64,000 bases of DNA. Origin: Ochrobactrum sp. RH2CCR150. GTDB lineage: Bacteria; Pseudomonadota; Alphaproteobacteria; Rhizobiales; Rhizobiaceae. Made by a program: the position numbers and the translations under genes. The notes below the pieces were generated by a model that saw nothing but the letters and a program-made list of their open reading frames with translations, searched no databases and was not told where the DNA came from. Location of the stretch: positions 24,729 through 88,728 of the forward strand of contig JACGXE010000018.1 in assembly GCA_014138095.1 (NCBI GenBank), written 5' to 3'. Positions 35,810-45,366 of the stretch are shown piece by piece (within the stretch, counting starts at the first letter, position 1; every line of letters begins with the position of its first letter).

Positions 35810-37855
35810 TCAAAGCGAGCTGCATATTCTTATTGCGTCCAACATCGCGGAGTGAATGTTCCGACTGGCAAGAGCATCTCCTATCCGGTGAAGCTCAAAT
35901 CCAGGTCTTTCGCGGATAGGCTGAGACCTGGCGTCAACCATGGCGCGCAAGTCGGTCACACCGTCGTTTGATGAATTGGATCGAAGCGCTTCAAAAACTT
36001 CGTTAGACGGAACACTTCCCTGCTCCACAATAACATGATCGACCACAATTGTCTCTGTTTCTCGCGTAATATCATTCAAAAGCGTCGCGATCAGGCGGTT
36101 GTTCTGGCGGTGGACTGCAGTCAAACGTGTTTCAGTTTTGGGATAAAGGCCGAATTTCAGAAAGAGCTTTTTCCAGCGTACCCGTTCGGCATAAGTCAGT
36201 TCTTCACAGATTTGGGCATCTATGGTGACAAATTGGACCTTGGCTCCAAAGCCAACGGCCTTCTCGGCCGCCAGTGGAGCCGGATGTCGCCCGGTGCCAT
36301 CGACGACGAGGACTTCACCCGATAACTTGGACTGACCAGCCAGGATATCCCACGTCGAAACGCAATGATCACCGCCGTGCAGAAGATCAATTTGCGGCAT
36401 ACCGCCCGTTGCTAGCAAGACAACATCAGGATTCAGCGCCAGGATTTCATTTTCATCAAGATAGGCATTCGTTTGAAGCAACACCCCGAGACGATTAAGT
36501 TCAGCCACTCGCCACTCAACGATGCCGATGAGGTCACCGCGCCACGATCCCTTCGCGCCAAGAAGAAGCTGACCGCCGAAATCGGACGCCGCTTCAAACA
36601 ACGAAACCTCATGACCCCGTTCCGCGCATATTCTGGCAGCCTCAAGGCCTGCAGGCCCCCCGCCTACCACGACGACCTTACGTTTGCCGCTTTCGGTTTT
36701 CGTAAAGACCTGAGGCAGGATGGTCTCTCTTCCCGTTGCCGGATTATGAAGACATGCAGGACGATGCGGCGACTGGCAATGTGTAGCGCCTACGCATGGC
36801 CGGATTTCGCTTTCTCGTCCTGACGCTATTTTACTTGCAAGGTATGGATCAGCAATCTGCGCTCTGGTCATGCCCGCCATATCCATTTTGCCTTCGCGGA
36901 TAGCGTATCGGGCGGAAGCAGCATCGGAAATACGTGCAGCATGAAATACCGGAATATCGAGCTCCCGGCGGAAACGTCCGACCGGCTCGACCCAAGGCGC
37001 AAGTGGCGATCCCATTCCAGGCATAGCGTCTTCCGCGAGACCACGGGTCGTGTCCATCATGCCATAAATCGCATTGAAAAAATCGATCCCGCCAATATCA
37101 CGAAGTGCTTGTGCAACCTTCAGAGACTCTTCGAAACCCATGCCGCCATCGGGTCCTTCATCCACGGCCATGCGGATACCAACGACGAAATCATCACCGA
37201 CGACCTTTCTGATAGCTTCATGCACCATCAGCGGAAACCGCATTCGGTTTTCGAGCGATCCGCCAAAGCGATCGGTTCTGCGGTTGGAAATCGGAGACAG
37301 GAATTGCCCTATCATGTGACCACCAGCATGCGTCTCGATGCCATCCAGCCCTCCCTCCTTGCATCGCAGCGCCGCAGCAGCAAATGCCTTCACAACGCGA
37401 TTAATATCATGGTCGTCCATCTCTCTGGGTATGCTGCGATGAAGCGTCTCACGGAGGGGCGACGGCGCAATCATCGCCAGCCTATCGCCGCCATAACTTT
37501 CGCCGCGTCGGCCGAGATGTGTTATCTGACACATGAGCGCTGCACCGTGTCGGTGCATACGCTCGGCAAACTGCTGAAAATGTGGGATGATGTCATCTGT
37601 TCCAACATTCAGTTGCCGAAAGACATTCGGGGAATCGATATCGATATTGGAGGATCCACCGAACATCGACAGGGCTATTCCACCCTTGGCCTTTTCTTCA
37701 TGATACCGTTGATAGGCTTCAAGCGGTAGCCCGCTGACCTCCAGACCACACGCGTGGCTGGTGCTCATGATGCGATTGCGAAGTTCAAGATGCTTGATTT
37801 TCAGCGGCTGCAGCAGTGGGTCATTTTTGACACCGTTGGAGGCTTGCTGGTACAT
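35810..37855 (-). CDS. NADH:flavin oxidoreductase, N-methylproline demethylase-like (StcD family)
   Basis: 681 aa with an FMN TIM barrel (about 1-370) and a C-terminal FAD/NAD(P) module starting KRKVVVVGGGPAGLEAARICAERG, as in trimethylamine dehydrogenase and 2,4-dienoyl-CoA reductase. The 4Fe-4S region is Cys354-V-G-Ala-T-H-Cys360-(7)-Cys368. The second cluster cysteine is Ala and the last spacer is short; from memory rhizobial StcD-type N-methylproline demethylases also have CVGA there. It is last in an operon with an amino acid ABC importer, so it probably demethylates the imported betaine or N-methyl amino acid. Confidence 0.82.
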   Translation of the reverse strand: MYQQASNGVKNDPLLQPLKIKHLELRNRIMSTSHACGLEVSGLPLEAYQRYHEEKAKGGIALSMFGGSSNIDIDSPNVFRQLNVGTDDIIPHFQQFAERMHRHGAALMCQITHLGRRGESYGGDRLAMIAPSPLRETLHRSIPREMDDHDINRVVKAFAAAALRCKEGGLDGIETHAGGHMIGQFLSPISNRRTDRFGGSLENRMRFPLMVHEAIRKVVGDDFVVGIRMAVDEGPDGGMGFEESLKVAQALRDIGGIDFFNAIYGMMDTTRGLAEDAMPGMGSPLAPWVEPVGRFRRELDIPVFHAARISDAASARYAIREGKMDMAGMTRAQIADPYLASKIASGRESEIRPCVGATHCQSPHRPACLHNPATGRETILPQVFTKTESGKRKVVVVGGGPAGLEAARICAERGHEVSLFEAASDFGGQLLLGAKGSWRGDLIGIVEWRVAELNRLGVLLQTNAYLDENEILALNPDVVLLATGGMPQIDLLHGGDHCVSTWDILAGQSKLSGEVLVVDGTGRHPAPLAAEKAVGFGAKVQFVTIDAQICEELTYAERVRWKKLFLKFGLYPKTETRLTAVHRQNNRLIATLLNDITRETETIVVDHVIVEQGSVPSNEVFEALRSNSSNDGVTDLRAMVDARSQPIRERPGFELHRIGDALASRNIHSAMLDAIRICSSL

Positions 37856-37949
37856 CGCTTTTCCCTTTGGTTTATAGAACCCCGTTCACACCTGGCGCTC
37901 GGCCTGGCATGTTCCTGATGCTACTGATGATTGTCGTGTCGTAATTCGG

Positions 37950-38705
37950 CTAGAATATCTGACTTAAGAACTGTTGGGTCCGAGGATCCTTGGCTGAGGT
38001 AAAGAACTCTTTCGGTGGAGCATGCTCGACAATCACACCTCGATCCGTGAAGTAGATGTGATCGGCCACTTCGCGTGCGAAGCCCATTTCATGGGTAACC
38101 AGAATGCAGGTCATCCCGTCGGACGCGAGTTCCTTTATCGTCGCCAATACTTCCTTGACGGTTTCAGGATCGAGCGCTGCGGTAACTTCATCGAAAAGCA
38201 TAACGTCAGGACGCATGGCCAGGCTTCGCGCGATGGCGACGCGCTGCTGCTGACCACCTGACAGCTGGCCGGGATACTGGTTTTCCTTGCCAGTAAGTTT
38301 GACTTTTGCAATCAGAGCACGCGCCCGTTCCTCAACTTCCTGTTTTGGTTCACGCAGGACCTTGATCGGCGCCATCATGACGTTCTGCAAAACCGTCTTA
38401 TGCGGAAACAGATTGTACTGCTGAAAGACTATTCCGACCTTTCGCCGCAATGCGAGCTTGTCGAGCTTGGGATCGTTCACCTCCTGCCCGGCGACGATTA
38501 TCGAGCCCTTCTGCACTGGGCTTAGACCATTGATACAACGTATGAGAGTCGATTTGCCCGAACCCGACGGACCGATGATGCAGATCACCTCACCCTTGCT
38601 AACATCAAGACTTATCCCTTTGATAACTTCCAGATCGCCATACGCCTTGTGCACATCCTTTAGAGAAACCAGAGGGGGTGCATCGATATTTTCTTTATGC
38701 AGCAT
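37950..38705 (-). CDS. Polar amino acid ABC transporter ATPase
   Basis: 251 aa. Walker A GPSGSGKST, Q-loop VFQQYNLFPHKTVLQNV, signature LSGGQQQRVAIARSLA, Walker B DVMLFDEVTAALDPE, H-loop ILVTHEMGFA: the GlnQ/HisP group. It overlaps the permease gene by 11 bases and is followed 94 bases later by the StcD-like gene. Confidence 0.92.
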   Translation of the reverse strand: MLHKENIDAPPLVSLKDVHKAYGDLEVIKGISLDVSKGEVICIIGPSGSGKSTLIRCINGLSPVQKGSIIVAGQEVNDPKLDKLALRRKVGIVFQQYNLFPHKTVLQNVMMAPIKVLREPKQEVEERARALIAKVKLTGKENQYPGQLSGGQQQRVAIARSLAMRPDVMLFDEVTAALDPETVKEVLATIKELASDGMTCILVTHEMGFAREVADHIYFTDRGVIVEHAPPKEFFTSAKDPRTQQFLSQIF

Positions 38706-39531
38706 ATCTTTTCTCCAGTTTCCTTGTCAGAAGCGCGATTGGATAGATGTACGCAAAGAACAGACAGAGAAGGAACAGATAGAACGGAAAGAGAAATTCC
38801 GGTCGTCCGCCCGACGCTTCCATTGCAGCCTGTGCGTTGGCAACAGACTCTCTGACGCTGAAAATAGAGGCCATCGGAGTGGAGAGCGTGAGTAGCGCAT
38901 ACCAGTTCATCCATGGGGGTATTGAACGCCGGAAGCTCTGTGGCAATATGATGTTCCAAAGTGTCTGAACACGGGTAAAGCCAAGACTTTCGGCCGATTC
39001 CCACTGCCCCGACGGAATGGAACGAACCGCGCCACGGACGATCTCGCTTATGTTGCCCATGACGGGCAGCGCAAAAGCGACGGTCGCTTTCATCCAGCCA
39101 GGAAACGGTATCACAATCCCGCCCGGAAGACGAAAATCCTCTGGCATCATATACATGGCGATGAAGAGAATAACGAGCCAAGGCGAGTTTCTCAGGAGAT
39201 GCGTCACCAGGCGCGCGATGGCTCTTACCGGCCAGAACAAGCTGATCTGCATGAGACCGATTAGAATTCCGAGAACCGTCGCCAAGGCCATCGCTAAAAA
39301 ACTCATATAAAGGTTCAGCAAAAAGCCACGCAAGATAAATGGAACCCACCCGAAAAGTGTCTCGACTGCGGTCGGCGTTCCGGCATTCATTGTTTGCGCA
39401 TAAGCAACACACAATGATCCGAAAAACATTGCAACGAGACCAATTCCGTATCGCAACGACAGAGCGGTAGAGAATGCCGTTACGCCGTAGTGCGAAGGAA
39501 CGATTGTGAAAGCGCGCTTATTCATGTCCAT
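38695..39531 (-). CDS. Polar amino acid ABC transporter permease (1)
   Basis: 278 aa, HisM/GlnP type with about five to six membrane segments. The conserved loop is VRGAVRSIPSGQWESAESLGFTRVQTLWNIILPQSFRRSIP, the EAA motif that docks the ATPase. The start overlaps the other permease gene by 14 bases. The pair forms a heterodimeric channel. Confidence 0.9.
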   Translation of the reverse strand: MDMNKRAFTIVPSHYGVTAFSTALSLRYGIGLVAMFFGSLCVAYAQTMNAGTPTAVETLFGWVPFILRGFLLNLYMSFLAMALATVLGILIGLMQISLFWPVRAIARLVTHLLRNSPWLVILFIAMYMMPEDFRLPGGIVIPFPGWMKATVAFALPVMGNISEIVRGAVRSIPSGQWESAESLGFTRVQTLWNIILPQSFRRSIPPWMNWYALLTLSTPMASIFSVRESVANAQAAMEASGGRPEFLFPFYLFLLCLFFAYIYPIALLTRKLEKRYAA

Positions 39532-40273
39532 ACCCCGGTAGTGCCAAACGGCGTTCGAGAGCGTGGAGGCCCCTGGCGAGAATACTCACGACCGCGACAT
39601 AGAACAAAAAAAGCACGAGGATCATCTCAGGCACGTTGATGTTGTCCGACCAAACCTGATTGAGAACATAGGTCATTTCTGGAACGGCGATAACATAAGC
39701 AAGCGAGGTTGTTTTGGCCAAACTCACCAGGTTATTCGTCAAAGCTGGCAGGCTAATGCGAAACGCCAGTGGAAGTGTCACATACATATAGATTTGCCAG
39801 TTCGAAAAGCTGAGGCTTTCAGCGGCTTCTTTTGTCGTTTCAGGAACGGCTTCCAGGCCGGCCCGGAATATCTCGACGTTGAACGCCCCCCCAAAGATAC
39901 CAAGCGAGATTACAGCCCACCCAAAAGAAGAGATAATGGGCTCGTAATATCCGCCCATGTCCACGGCTGGCGTGAACGCGCCTAGGCCGAAGTAGAAGAA
40001 CAAAAGCTGGATCATCGGAGGTGTATTTCGAAACGCCTGGATATAGGCATCAACCGCCACGCGAATTATCGCGCTTTTTGACGTTTGTGCCCAAGCTCCC
40101 AACACGCCGATCACCAGCGACAGCAAGATGGAAAACGCCATAAGCCGCAGTGAAATCAACGCCCCTTCGAGAAAGCGGCTGAACTCGTAGTCGTCATAGA
40201 AGACGATGAAGTTCAAGCCCGCAGTCTCGTTCAGATTGCGGAAGAAACTTGATATATGTTCGATCATCATCAC
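39518..40273 (-). CDS. Polar amino acid ABC transporter permease (2)
   Basis: 251 aa, HisQ/GlnP type. It has FRNTPPMIQLLFFYFGLGAF, typical of the family, and EAA motif FRAGLEAVPETTKEAAESLSFSNWQIYMYVTLPLAFR. The first three codons are Met; any could be the start. 32 bases after the binding-protein gene. Confidence 0.9.
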   Translation of the reverse strand: MMMIEHISSFFRNLNETAGLNFIVFYDDYEFSRFLEGALISLRLMAFSILLSLVIGVLGAWAQTSKSAIIRVAVDAYIQAFRNTPPMIQLLFFYFGLGAFTPAVDMGGYYEPIISSFGWAVISLGIFGGAFNVEIFRAGLEAVPETTKEAAESLSFSNWQIYMYVTLPLAFRISLPALTNNLVSLAKTTSLAYVIAVPEMTYVLNQVWSDNINVPEMILVLFLFYVAVVSILARGLHALERRLALPGYGHE

Positions 40274-40305
40274 TCCGAGCTACTGCTGATGAGAAAGCAC
40301 CGGCC

Positions 40306-41166
40306 TTACTCTTTCGGCTCGAGGTAAGCGGTATCCCAATGGAGCTTCTTATTCTGCTCGGTGAACCAATCAGACGGTGCGACACTCCATTTCTTGGCGA
40401 GTTCAATCAGCGTACCATCAGCTTGCCAGCGATATGCCATACCCGCCATGAATGCGCCCCAGCCCTTATCGCGTTCTTCAAGCGGAACAGCAGCAGCCCA
40501 CGGATTATTATAAAGGGCCTGAACAGGCATTTCGTAATCTTGCCACTCTGGTGTCTCGAGATCAGCCATGATGCTGACATCATCGTAGACCCAGGCAATG
40601 CAACGTCCGGCGCGCAGCGCTTCCTTACCTTCGGAATTTCCGGTAAACGCAATCAACTTTGCTTTCAGTTGCCGTTCGACTTGTTGATTATAGTAGTTTC
40701 CCTGCTTTCCGCACACCGGCTTTCCAGCAATGTCGTCCCAGCTTTTGATGACACCCTTCTTGGCAAGCAAGGTCGGCCCCGAGGCCCAGTAAGCGGGTTC
40801 AATAATGCCGATGACCTTACGACGTTCCGCAGTATCATACATACCGCCGACAATCAGATCGATCCGGTTCTGTTGGAGGAACTGCATGCGGTTCGCAGAT
40901 GTTATAATGACGGGCTCTAGTTTGACACCCAACGCATCCGAGACGCTCTTGGCGAGATCAACTTCGATACCTTGAAGATTGCCGTCCGCACCTGGGAAAG
41001 ACCAGGGCTTGAAAGCCCCTTGCAAACCAACACGGAGAGTGCCACGCTCCAGGATTTCCTTCAATCGCTCGCCATCAGCACGAGCCTGGCTTGCAAAAAG
41101 CGAAATCGCCATAGTAAGCGTGGAAACTGCCACCAAAGCAAGATTTTGATGTCTGCGCATACCCAT
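40306..41166 (-). CDS. Polar amino acid ABC transporter substrate-binding protein
   Basis: 286 aa. Signal peptide MGMRRHQNLALVAVSTLTMAISLFASQARA, then ERLKEILERGTLRVGLQGAFKPWSFPGADGNLQGIEVDLAKSVSDALG, the SBP_bac_3 signature. Two mature cysteines (PVCGKQGN and AGRCIAW) may form a disulfide. The ligand is unknown; the linked demethylase and dehydrogenase suggest an N-methylated or betaine-type amino acid. Confidence 0.9.
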   Translation of the reverse strand: MGMRRHQNLALVAVSTLTMAISLFASQARADGERLKEILERGTLRVGLQGAFKPWSFPGADGNLQGIEVDLAKSVSDALGVKLEPVIITSANRMQFLQQNRIDLIVGGMYDTAERRKVIGIIEPAYWASGPTLLAKKGVIKSWDDIAGKPVCGKQGNYYNQQVERQLKAKLIAFTGNSEGKEALRAGRCIAWVYDDVSIMADLETPEWQDYEMPVQALYNNPWAAAVPLEERDKGWGAFMAGMAYRWQADGTLIELAKKWSVAPSDWFTEQNKKLHWDTAYLEPKE

Positions 41167-41193
41167 TTCAGTTCACTCCTCTTTTTTGTTTCG

Positions 41194-42714
41194 TTAGGAT
41201 TTTGCAGGCTCTCCCGAACGGTGAATTTCCCGTTGGTATTGAAGAAACTTGTCTACTTCGCGCTCGATCCGCTCTGGCTCCCATCCTAGCAAATCCGCGA
41301 TTTCACTGGCCGCATCAGTTGCAGTGGCTCGGTCTATGTGCCGCCCCCAACCTATGCCGCTACGGGTATAGAAGATACCTTTCAGATCCTGGGCGTGTTC
41401 TCGCGAGACATAATGCCGAAACGACAACGTGCCTTCATCGGTCTTCAACGGTGTATTCGTCTGCTGCGTTTGCCTTCTTTGCCGGTGAGGCCGCATCGGG
41501 ATGTTTGCATCTACCGTTGCCAGCAGCTCCCTTCCTGCACTCATATGGCTCATAACCGGTCCGGCGGTCATCGCGAAAATTCCCGAATGGCCTTTGCCCT
41601 TCAAATCATGAATTTGCCGAACTCTGTCGCCGTCAGGATTTTTGGGATTGAAGGTCAACGGCCGCACACCGGCCCAGGTAAATTCGACCTTCTGTTGCGT
41701 CAGTTCGAGGGCTGGGAGAAGAAAATTGATTTCATCGAGTAAAAACTCAATATCGACGTCTTCGGCCCTAACGTTACTAGCGTCGCCTTCGAAATAGGTT
41801 TCGGTCGGGCCAATATGATACAGGTCCTCCTTGAACGGCAGACAATAAATCGGCATTCCCAATCGGTTAAGCGCCGCAACCCCATGACCACGATAATAAT
41901 CCGGAAGACGAACGACTATATGCGCGCCTTTCGTCCCGTGAATCAGACGATCATTCCTCTCCCCGGACACCACCTGTAGAACGTCATCGATCCAAGTTCC
42001 GGCAAGATTGAGAATGATAGGTGCGAACACGCTGCTCATTTCACGATCTGCAGAGCTAAGATCGACCCGCCACAGCCCATCAGAGTTTTTTTCTCTGATG
42101 CTCGCATTGGTGAACAAACGGACATCAGCGCCGAGCTTTTCTGCTTCGATGGCCGCATCGACGCAAAGCCTATCGGGCCAGTCCATGATGTATTCGCGGT
42201 AAGTCGCTATCGACTTCAGTTGTTTACGATCTCGAAGGTCCTTTGCCAAAGGCACTGAGCTATCAAAGTTGCGCTTGTGCCGTTGGTACTCCAGCGGGAG
42301 TCGACCCGATCCAAGACGCTTCAAGAGCGAAAGCCCAATATCCAGGTGCCATCCACGCAGATCATCCGCTTCGTATAAAGGAAAGCACATTTTGAAAGGC
42401 TTGCATCGCATTGGTTGGAGACGCACCAGTTCTTCCCGCGCATTCATAGCGGCGCGCGCCATGGAAATCGCGTTCTTCAACTTCAAAGGCGAGGATGCGA
42501 ACGTGCGGACCGGATGTCTCGTCTCAAAATATCTGAGACCGCAGTGGAGTATCCTGGACGATCTGCTCGACGCGCCGTTTGCGAAATCACCCTTTTCAAC
42601 AAGCAAGGCCTTATACCCAGCGGCGCAGAGTTCGCGGACAGCGCTGGTACCGTTGATACCGCCGCCAATGACAATCACATCATAACTTTCGTCCCGTGCG
42701 GCCTCCATATTCAT
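41194..42714 (-). CDS. GlpD-family FAD-dependent dehydrogenase
   Basis: 506 aa. The N-terminal FAD site is YDVIVIGGGINGTSAVRELCAAGYKALLVEKGDFANGASSRSSRILHCGLRYFE, the GlpD signature, and ATWIDD-like NLAGTWIDDVL follows, with a C-terminal helical domain. Homologues oxidise glycerol-3-phosphate, but this one opens an amino acid transporter/demethylase operon and differs from the GlpD at 51505. Its substrate may thus be another hydroxy acid or polyol phosphate. A LysR gene lies immediately upstream on the same strand. Confidence 0.85.
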   Translation of the reverse strand: MNMEAARDESYDVIVIGGGINGTSAVRELCAAGYKALLVEKGDFANGASSRSSRILHCGLRYFETRHPVRTFASSPLKLKNAISMARAAMNAREELVRLQPMRCKPFKMCFPLYEADDLRGWHLDIGLSLLKRLGSGRLPLEYQRHKRNFDSSVPLAKDLRDRKQLKSIATYREYIMDWPDRLCVDAAIEAEKLGADVRLFTNASIREKNSDGLWRVDLSSADREMSSVFAPIILNLAGTWIDDVLQVVSGERNDRLIHGTKGAHIVVRLPDYYRGHGVAALNRLGMPIYCLPFKEDLYHIGPTETYFEGDASNVRAEDVDIEFLLDEINFLLPALELTQQKVEFTWAGVRPLTFNPKNPDGDRVRQIHDLKGKGHSGIFAMTAGPVMSHMSAGRELLATVDANIPMRPHRQRRQTQQTNTPLKTDEGTLSFRHYVSREHAQDLKGIFYTRSGIGWGRHIDRATATDAASEIADLLGWEPERIEREVDKFLQYQREIHRSGEPAKS

Positions 42715-42855
42715 TTAACTACTTCCTTCCTCGGCGTCGGGCGAGTACAGCAGCTAATTTGGAATGCTCAAAATAGAAAAATTGGCCTCCATTATGCAGT
42801 AAATGCATAATGGATTGAGACCCCGGAAGTCTGGCAACTTAAAGATTCCTATCCG

Positions 42856-43800
42856 TCAAAAGTGCGGCAACTTCGCCAACACTGCGTCTCGCTCGCTGAA
42901 AAGAAGGTCCAGAAGCGCTTCCGATACGCAGCTTTGTGGACGGGAGTAAGGGCGAAGAAGCGCCACGTTGAACGGTATTTTAGGCAGGAATGGCACCAGC
43001 GTTACCCGATCATCAAGTTGGTGAATGGCCGTGTAAGGGTCTATAAGCGCGACCCCCAGGCCAATTTTGGCAAATTCATATGCCGCAGCGGAAATCGTTG
43101 TTTCATAAGCTGGGTCTAGTTTTTCACCCGCCGCGCGGAATGCCTGTGCGATAATCGGGCCAGCTGCGGTGAATGACGCAAATGATACAAATGGTACGTT
43201 TCGAAGATCCGGTGGTTCAATTTTGTCGCGGCTCGCGAGATGGTGGTCACGTGGAACCGCAGCAATATAAGCGGCATCGCTGAAAACTTCTGTTTGAAAG
43301 CCAGATCTGCGGAATGGGAGTTCAGCAAGACCAAAATCCAGCTGTTGGGACGCCGCCCATTCTTCGATCTTGGCAGAAAGCCGTATATTCAGCTGCACAC
43401 GTGTTTGAGGCCAGCTATCTTTAAACTTCTTTAGCGCCTGGGGCATGAAACTTATCCCAAGGGCGGGCATAGCAGCCGCAGTTATACGGCTGGTTTCACC
43501 TTCGGCAACAGTTGCCGCAAAATTTCGCAAAGAATCGAGAGATGTATACGCTCTATCGATTTCATCCAGAAGAAGGTGGGCAACCGATGTCGGCGTGATC
43601 AATCCTTTTCTGCGCTCAAACAGAGTGACACCCAACTCGGTTTCAAGCTTATTCAGAAGCCGACTGACGGCGGGTTGACTGCGCCCTATAAGTTCAGCAG
43701 CGGCGCTTACCGTTCCAGTTAGCATCACTGCCCGGAAGGCTGAAAAGTAGATGAGGTTCATCCCTACTTCCCAGTTTTGTTTCCCTGGCTTTTTCATCAA
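42856..43800 (-). CDS. LysR-family regulator
   Basis: 314 aa. The HTH is NLIYFSAFRAVMLTGTVSAAAELIGRSQPAVSRLLNKLETELGVTLFERR, as in the NocR/OccR-like and AmpR-like regulators of opine and amino acid catabolism. It stands between the dehydratase gene and the six-gene transporter operon, all leftward, and is the likely regulator of the latter. The 141-bp gap downstream (42715-42855) would hold that operon's promoter. Confidence 0.87.
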   Translation of the reverse strand: MMKKPGKQNWEVGMNLIYFSAFRAVMLTGTVSAAAELIGRSQPAVSRLLNKLETELGVTLFERRKGLITPTSVAHLLLDEIDRAYTSLDSLRNFAATVAEGETSRITAAAMPALGISFMPQALKKFKDSWPQTRVQLNIRLSAKIEEWAASQQLDFGLAELPFRRSGFQTEVFSDAAYIAAVPRDHHLASRDKIEPPDLRNVPFVSFASFTAAGPIIAQAFRAAGEKLDPAYETTISAAAYEFAKIGLGVALIDPYTAIHQLDDRVTLVPFLPKIPFNVALLRPYSRPQSCVSEALLDLLFSERDAVLAKLPHF

Positions 43801-43921
43801 ATATCATCCCAGCACTTCAGTTGTGGCACACACTCGCCTACAACAGTGCCAAGGGCAAACGAAATAGCAGACAATAGCGATGTTAGATTGCAGTTCACCC
43901 GTCAGTATGAAGTAACGGCGT

Positions 43922-45082
43922 TTATCGGATAACAGCCCAAAGATGTTCCTTCATGACAGCCTCATGCAGCTCGACTCCAAACCCAATGTGTTCTGAGATC
44001 GGAAGGCGTCCGTTCCTGACCGTTTCCTCAAAGGGCACGGTAGCCACTTCAATATATCCGGGTATGTCAGCCCAATATGGGAAATGTTCTTGAATATAAA
44101 AATTGGGCAAACAGGCGCTCATGTGGGTCGCGATGTTGGCTGCGATAGAACTTCCGCATACATGCGGCTGCACCTTCAAACCATAGGCGTCAGCCATCGC
44201 TGATATTTTATGGACTTCCGCGAAACCACCCGCATTGCCAATATCGGGCTGCAATATACTGATCGCACGTCTCTCAAGAAGCTCGCGAAAACCTTGTCTG
44301 AGATAGTGCCGCTCTCCAGTCGCAATCGGAATATCAATCGACGAAGCGACTTGAGACAACGCACCGAGGTCGCCCGGATCGGTGATTTCCTCCACAAACT
44401 CGATATCATATTCTTTGATACGCTCACAAAACCGCATGGTGTCAGCGATAGAAATGCCGCCACCGAAATCAAGCATAAGCCTGATATCGGAACCGATCGC
44501 CTTTCGTACGTCGCGCACGCGTTCGATTCCAGCGGTGACGGCATCACGATTGTCAGAGTATCGACCATTTGGATGCCGCAATGTTCCATTTGGCTGTATC
44601 TGCGCCAACGGATACATCTTCAGGGCATAATGTCCGTCGTCAACAGCGTCGGCAGCTTTTCTAATCAGGTCTGAGTTGGATGTCGCTCCAAAATACCAGC
44701 CATTCGCATAGTAGTTCAGTTCATCGCGAATTTTTCCGCCAAAGAGTTCATATACTGGCACATTCAACGCTCTGGCGCGAATATCCCACAGCGCCTGTTC
44801 CATGGCGCTCATCCCGGCACAAGCAATTCCGCCGGGGTTCTTTAACCAGAACGCCTGGTCGTACATGTCCGAAACGATCCGATTGATGGACAGCGGATTA
44901 GCCCCCAGCAAAAACCGTTCGCTCAGATCTTTAATCATACCCGCTACAGCTGTGCCACCGCTTCCATAGGAAATGGCGGCCTCGCCTAATCCGGATATGC
45001 CTTCATCCGTCTGAATTTTCACCAGAACGGGCTTCAGGCCCTGTCCGCGCACATAGTAAACGTTGACGGACACAATTTTCAT
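43922..45082 (-). CDS. Enolase-superfamily sugar acid dehydratase (mandelate racemase/galactonate dehydratase type)
   Basis: 386 aa. Metal ligands: Asp in IRLMLDFGGG, Glu in IEFVEEITDPGD and Glu in IPIATGERHY. Downstream are SILQPDIGNAGGFAEVHKI and the catalytic His in KVQPHVCGSSIAANIATH, the pattern of acid-sugar dehydratases. ALKMYPL stands where many members have a catalytic Lys-x-Lys, so the base is His-type. It removes water from an aldonate-like acid to a 2-keto-3-deoxy acid; substrate unknown. Follows the 84-residue gene by 29 bases. Confidence 0.87.
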   Translation of the reverse strand: MKIVSVNVYYVRGQGLKPVLVKIQTDEGISGLGEAAISYGSGGTAVAGMIKDLSERFLLGANPLSINRIVSDMYDQAFWLKNPGGIACAGMSAMEQALWDIRARALNVPVYELFGGKIRDELNYYANGWYFGATSNSDLIRKAADAVDDGHYALKMYPLAQIQPNGTLRHPNGRYSDNRDAVTAGIERVRDVRKAIGSDIRLMLDFGGGISIADTMRFCERIKEYDIEFVEEITDPGDLGALSQVASSIDIPIATGERHYLRQGFRELLERRAISILQPDIGNAGGFAEVHKISAMADAYGLKVQPHVCGSSIAANIATHMSACLPNFYIQEHFPYWADIPGYIEVATVPFEETVRNGRLPISEHIGFGVELHEAVMKEHLWAVIR

Positions 45083-45111
45083 TTTTCAAACCCCACGTGC
45101 AGGAGAAGCAC

Positions 45112-45366
45112 TCATTCCGCCGCGACCCCCGCCTGACGCAGTTTCAACCTGAAATCCTCCAGCGTTCCCTTATACTCCCACGTCTGAACGGTGTTGTGAG
45201 GACACTCAATAAAAATATAATCTTCGGTAACCGACAAAATTCTGGAAACCTTTATAAGTTTTGTTACAAATCCTCCCGCGCCAAGATCATCGATGACAGC
45301 TTTCCGATCCTCATTATATCCATGATATACTTTCGAAGCTCGAATTTCTGCAGTTACATACGCCAT
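45112..45366 (-). CDS. Conserved-looking 84-residue protein upstream of the dehydratase
   Basis: 84 aa from the ATG at 45366 with AGAGGA eight bases ahead; ten further in-frame codons upstream are possible but less likely. MAYVTAEIRASKVYHGYNED..LGAGGFVTKLIKVSRILSV then YIFIECPHNTVQTWEYKGTLEDFRLKLRQAG looks like a compact folded cytoplasmic protein. It lies 29 bases before the dehydratase gene on the same strand, so probably co-transcribed. I do not recognise the family. Confidence 0.55.
   Translation of the reverse strand: MAYVTAEIRASKVYHGYNEDRKAVIDDLGAGGFVTKLIKVSRILSVTEDYIFIECPHNTVQTWEYKGTLEDFRLKLRQAGVAAE

Noticed and set aside
34740..35825. 361-codon minus-strand open frame across the amine oxidase
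   Set aside because: Antisense shadow of a well-supported FAD oxidase.
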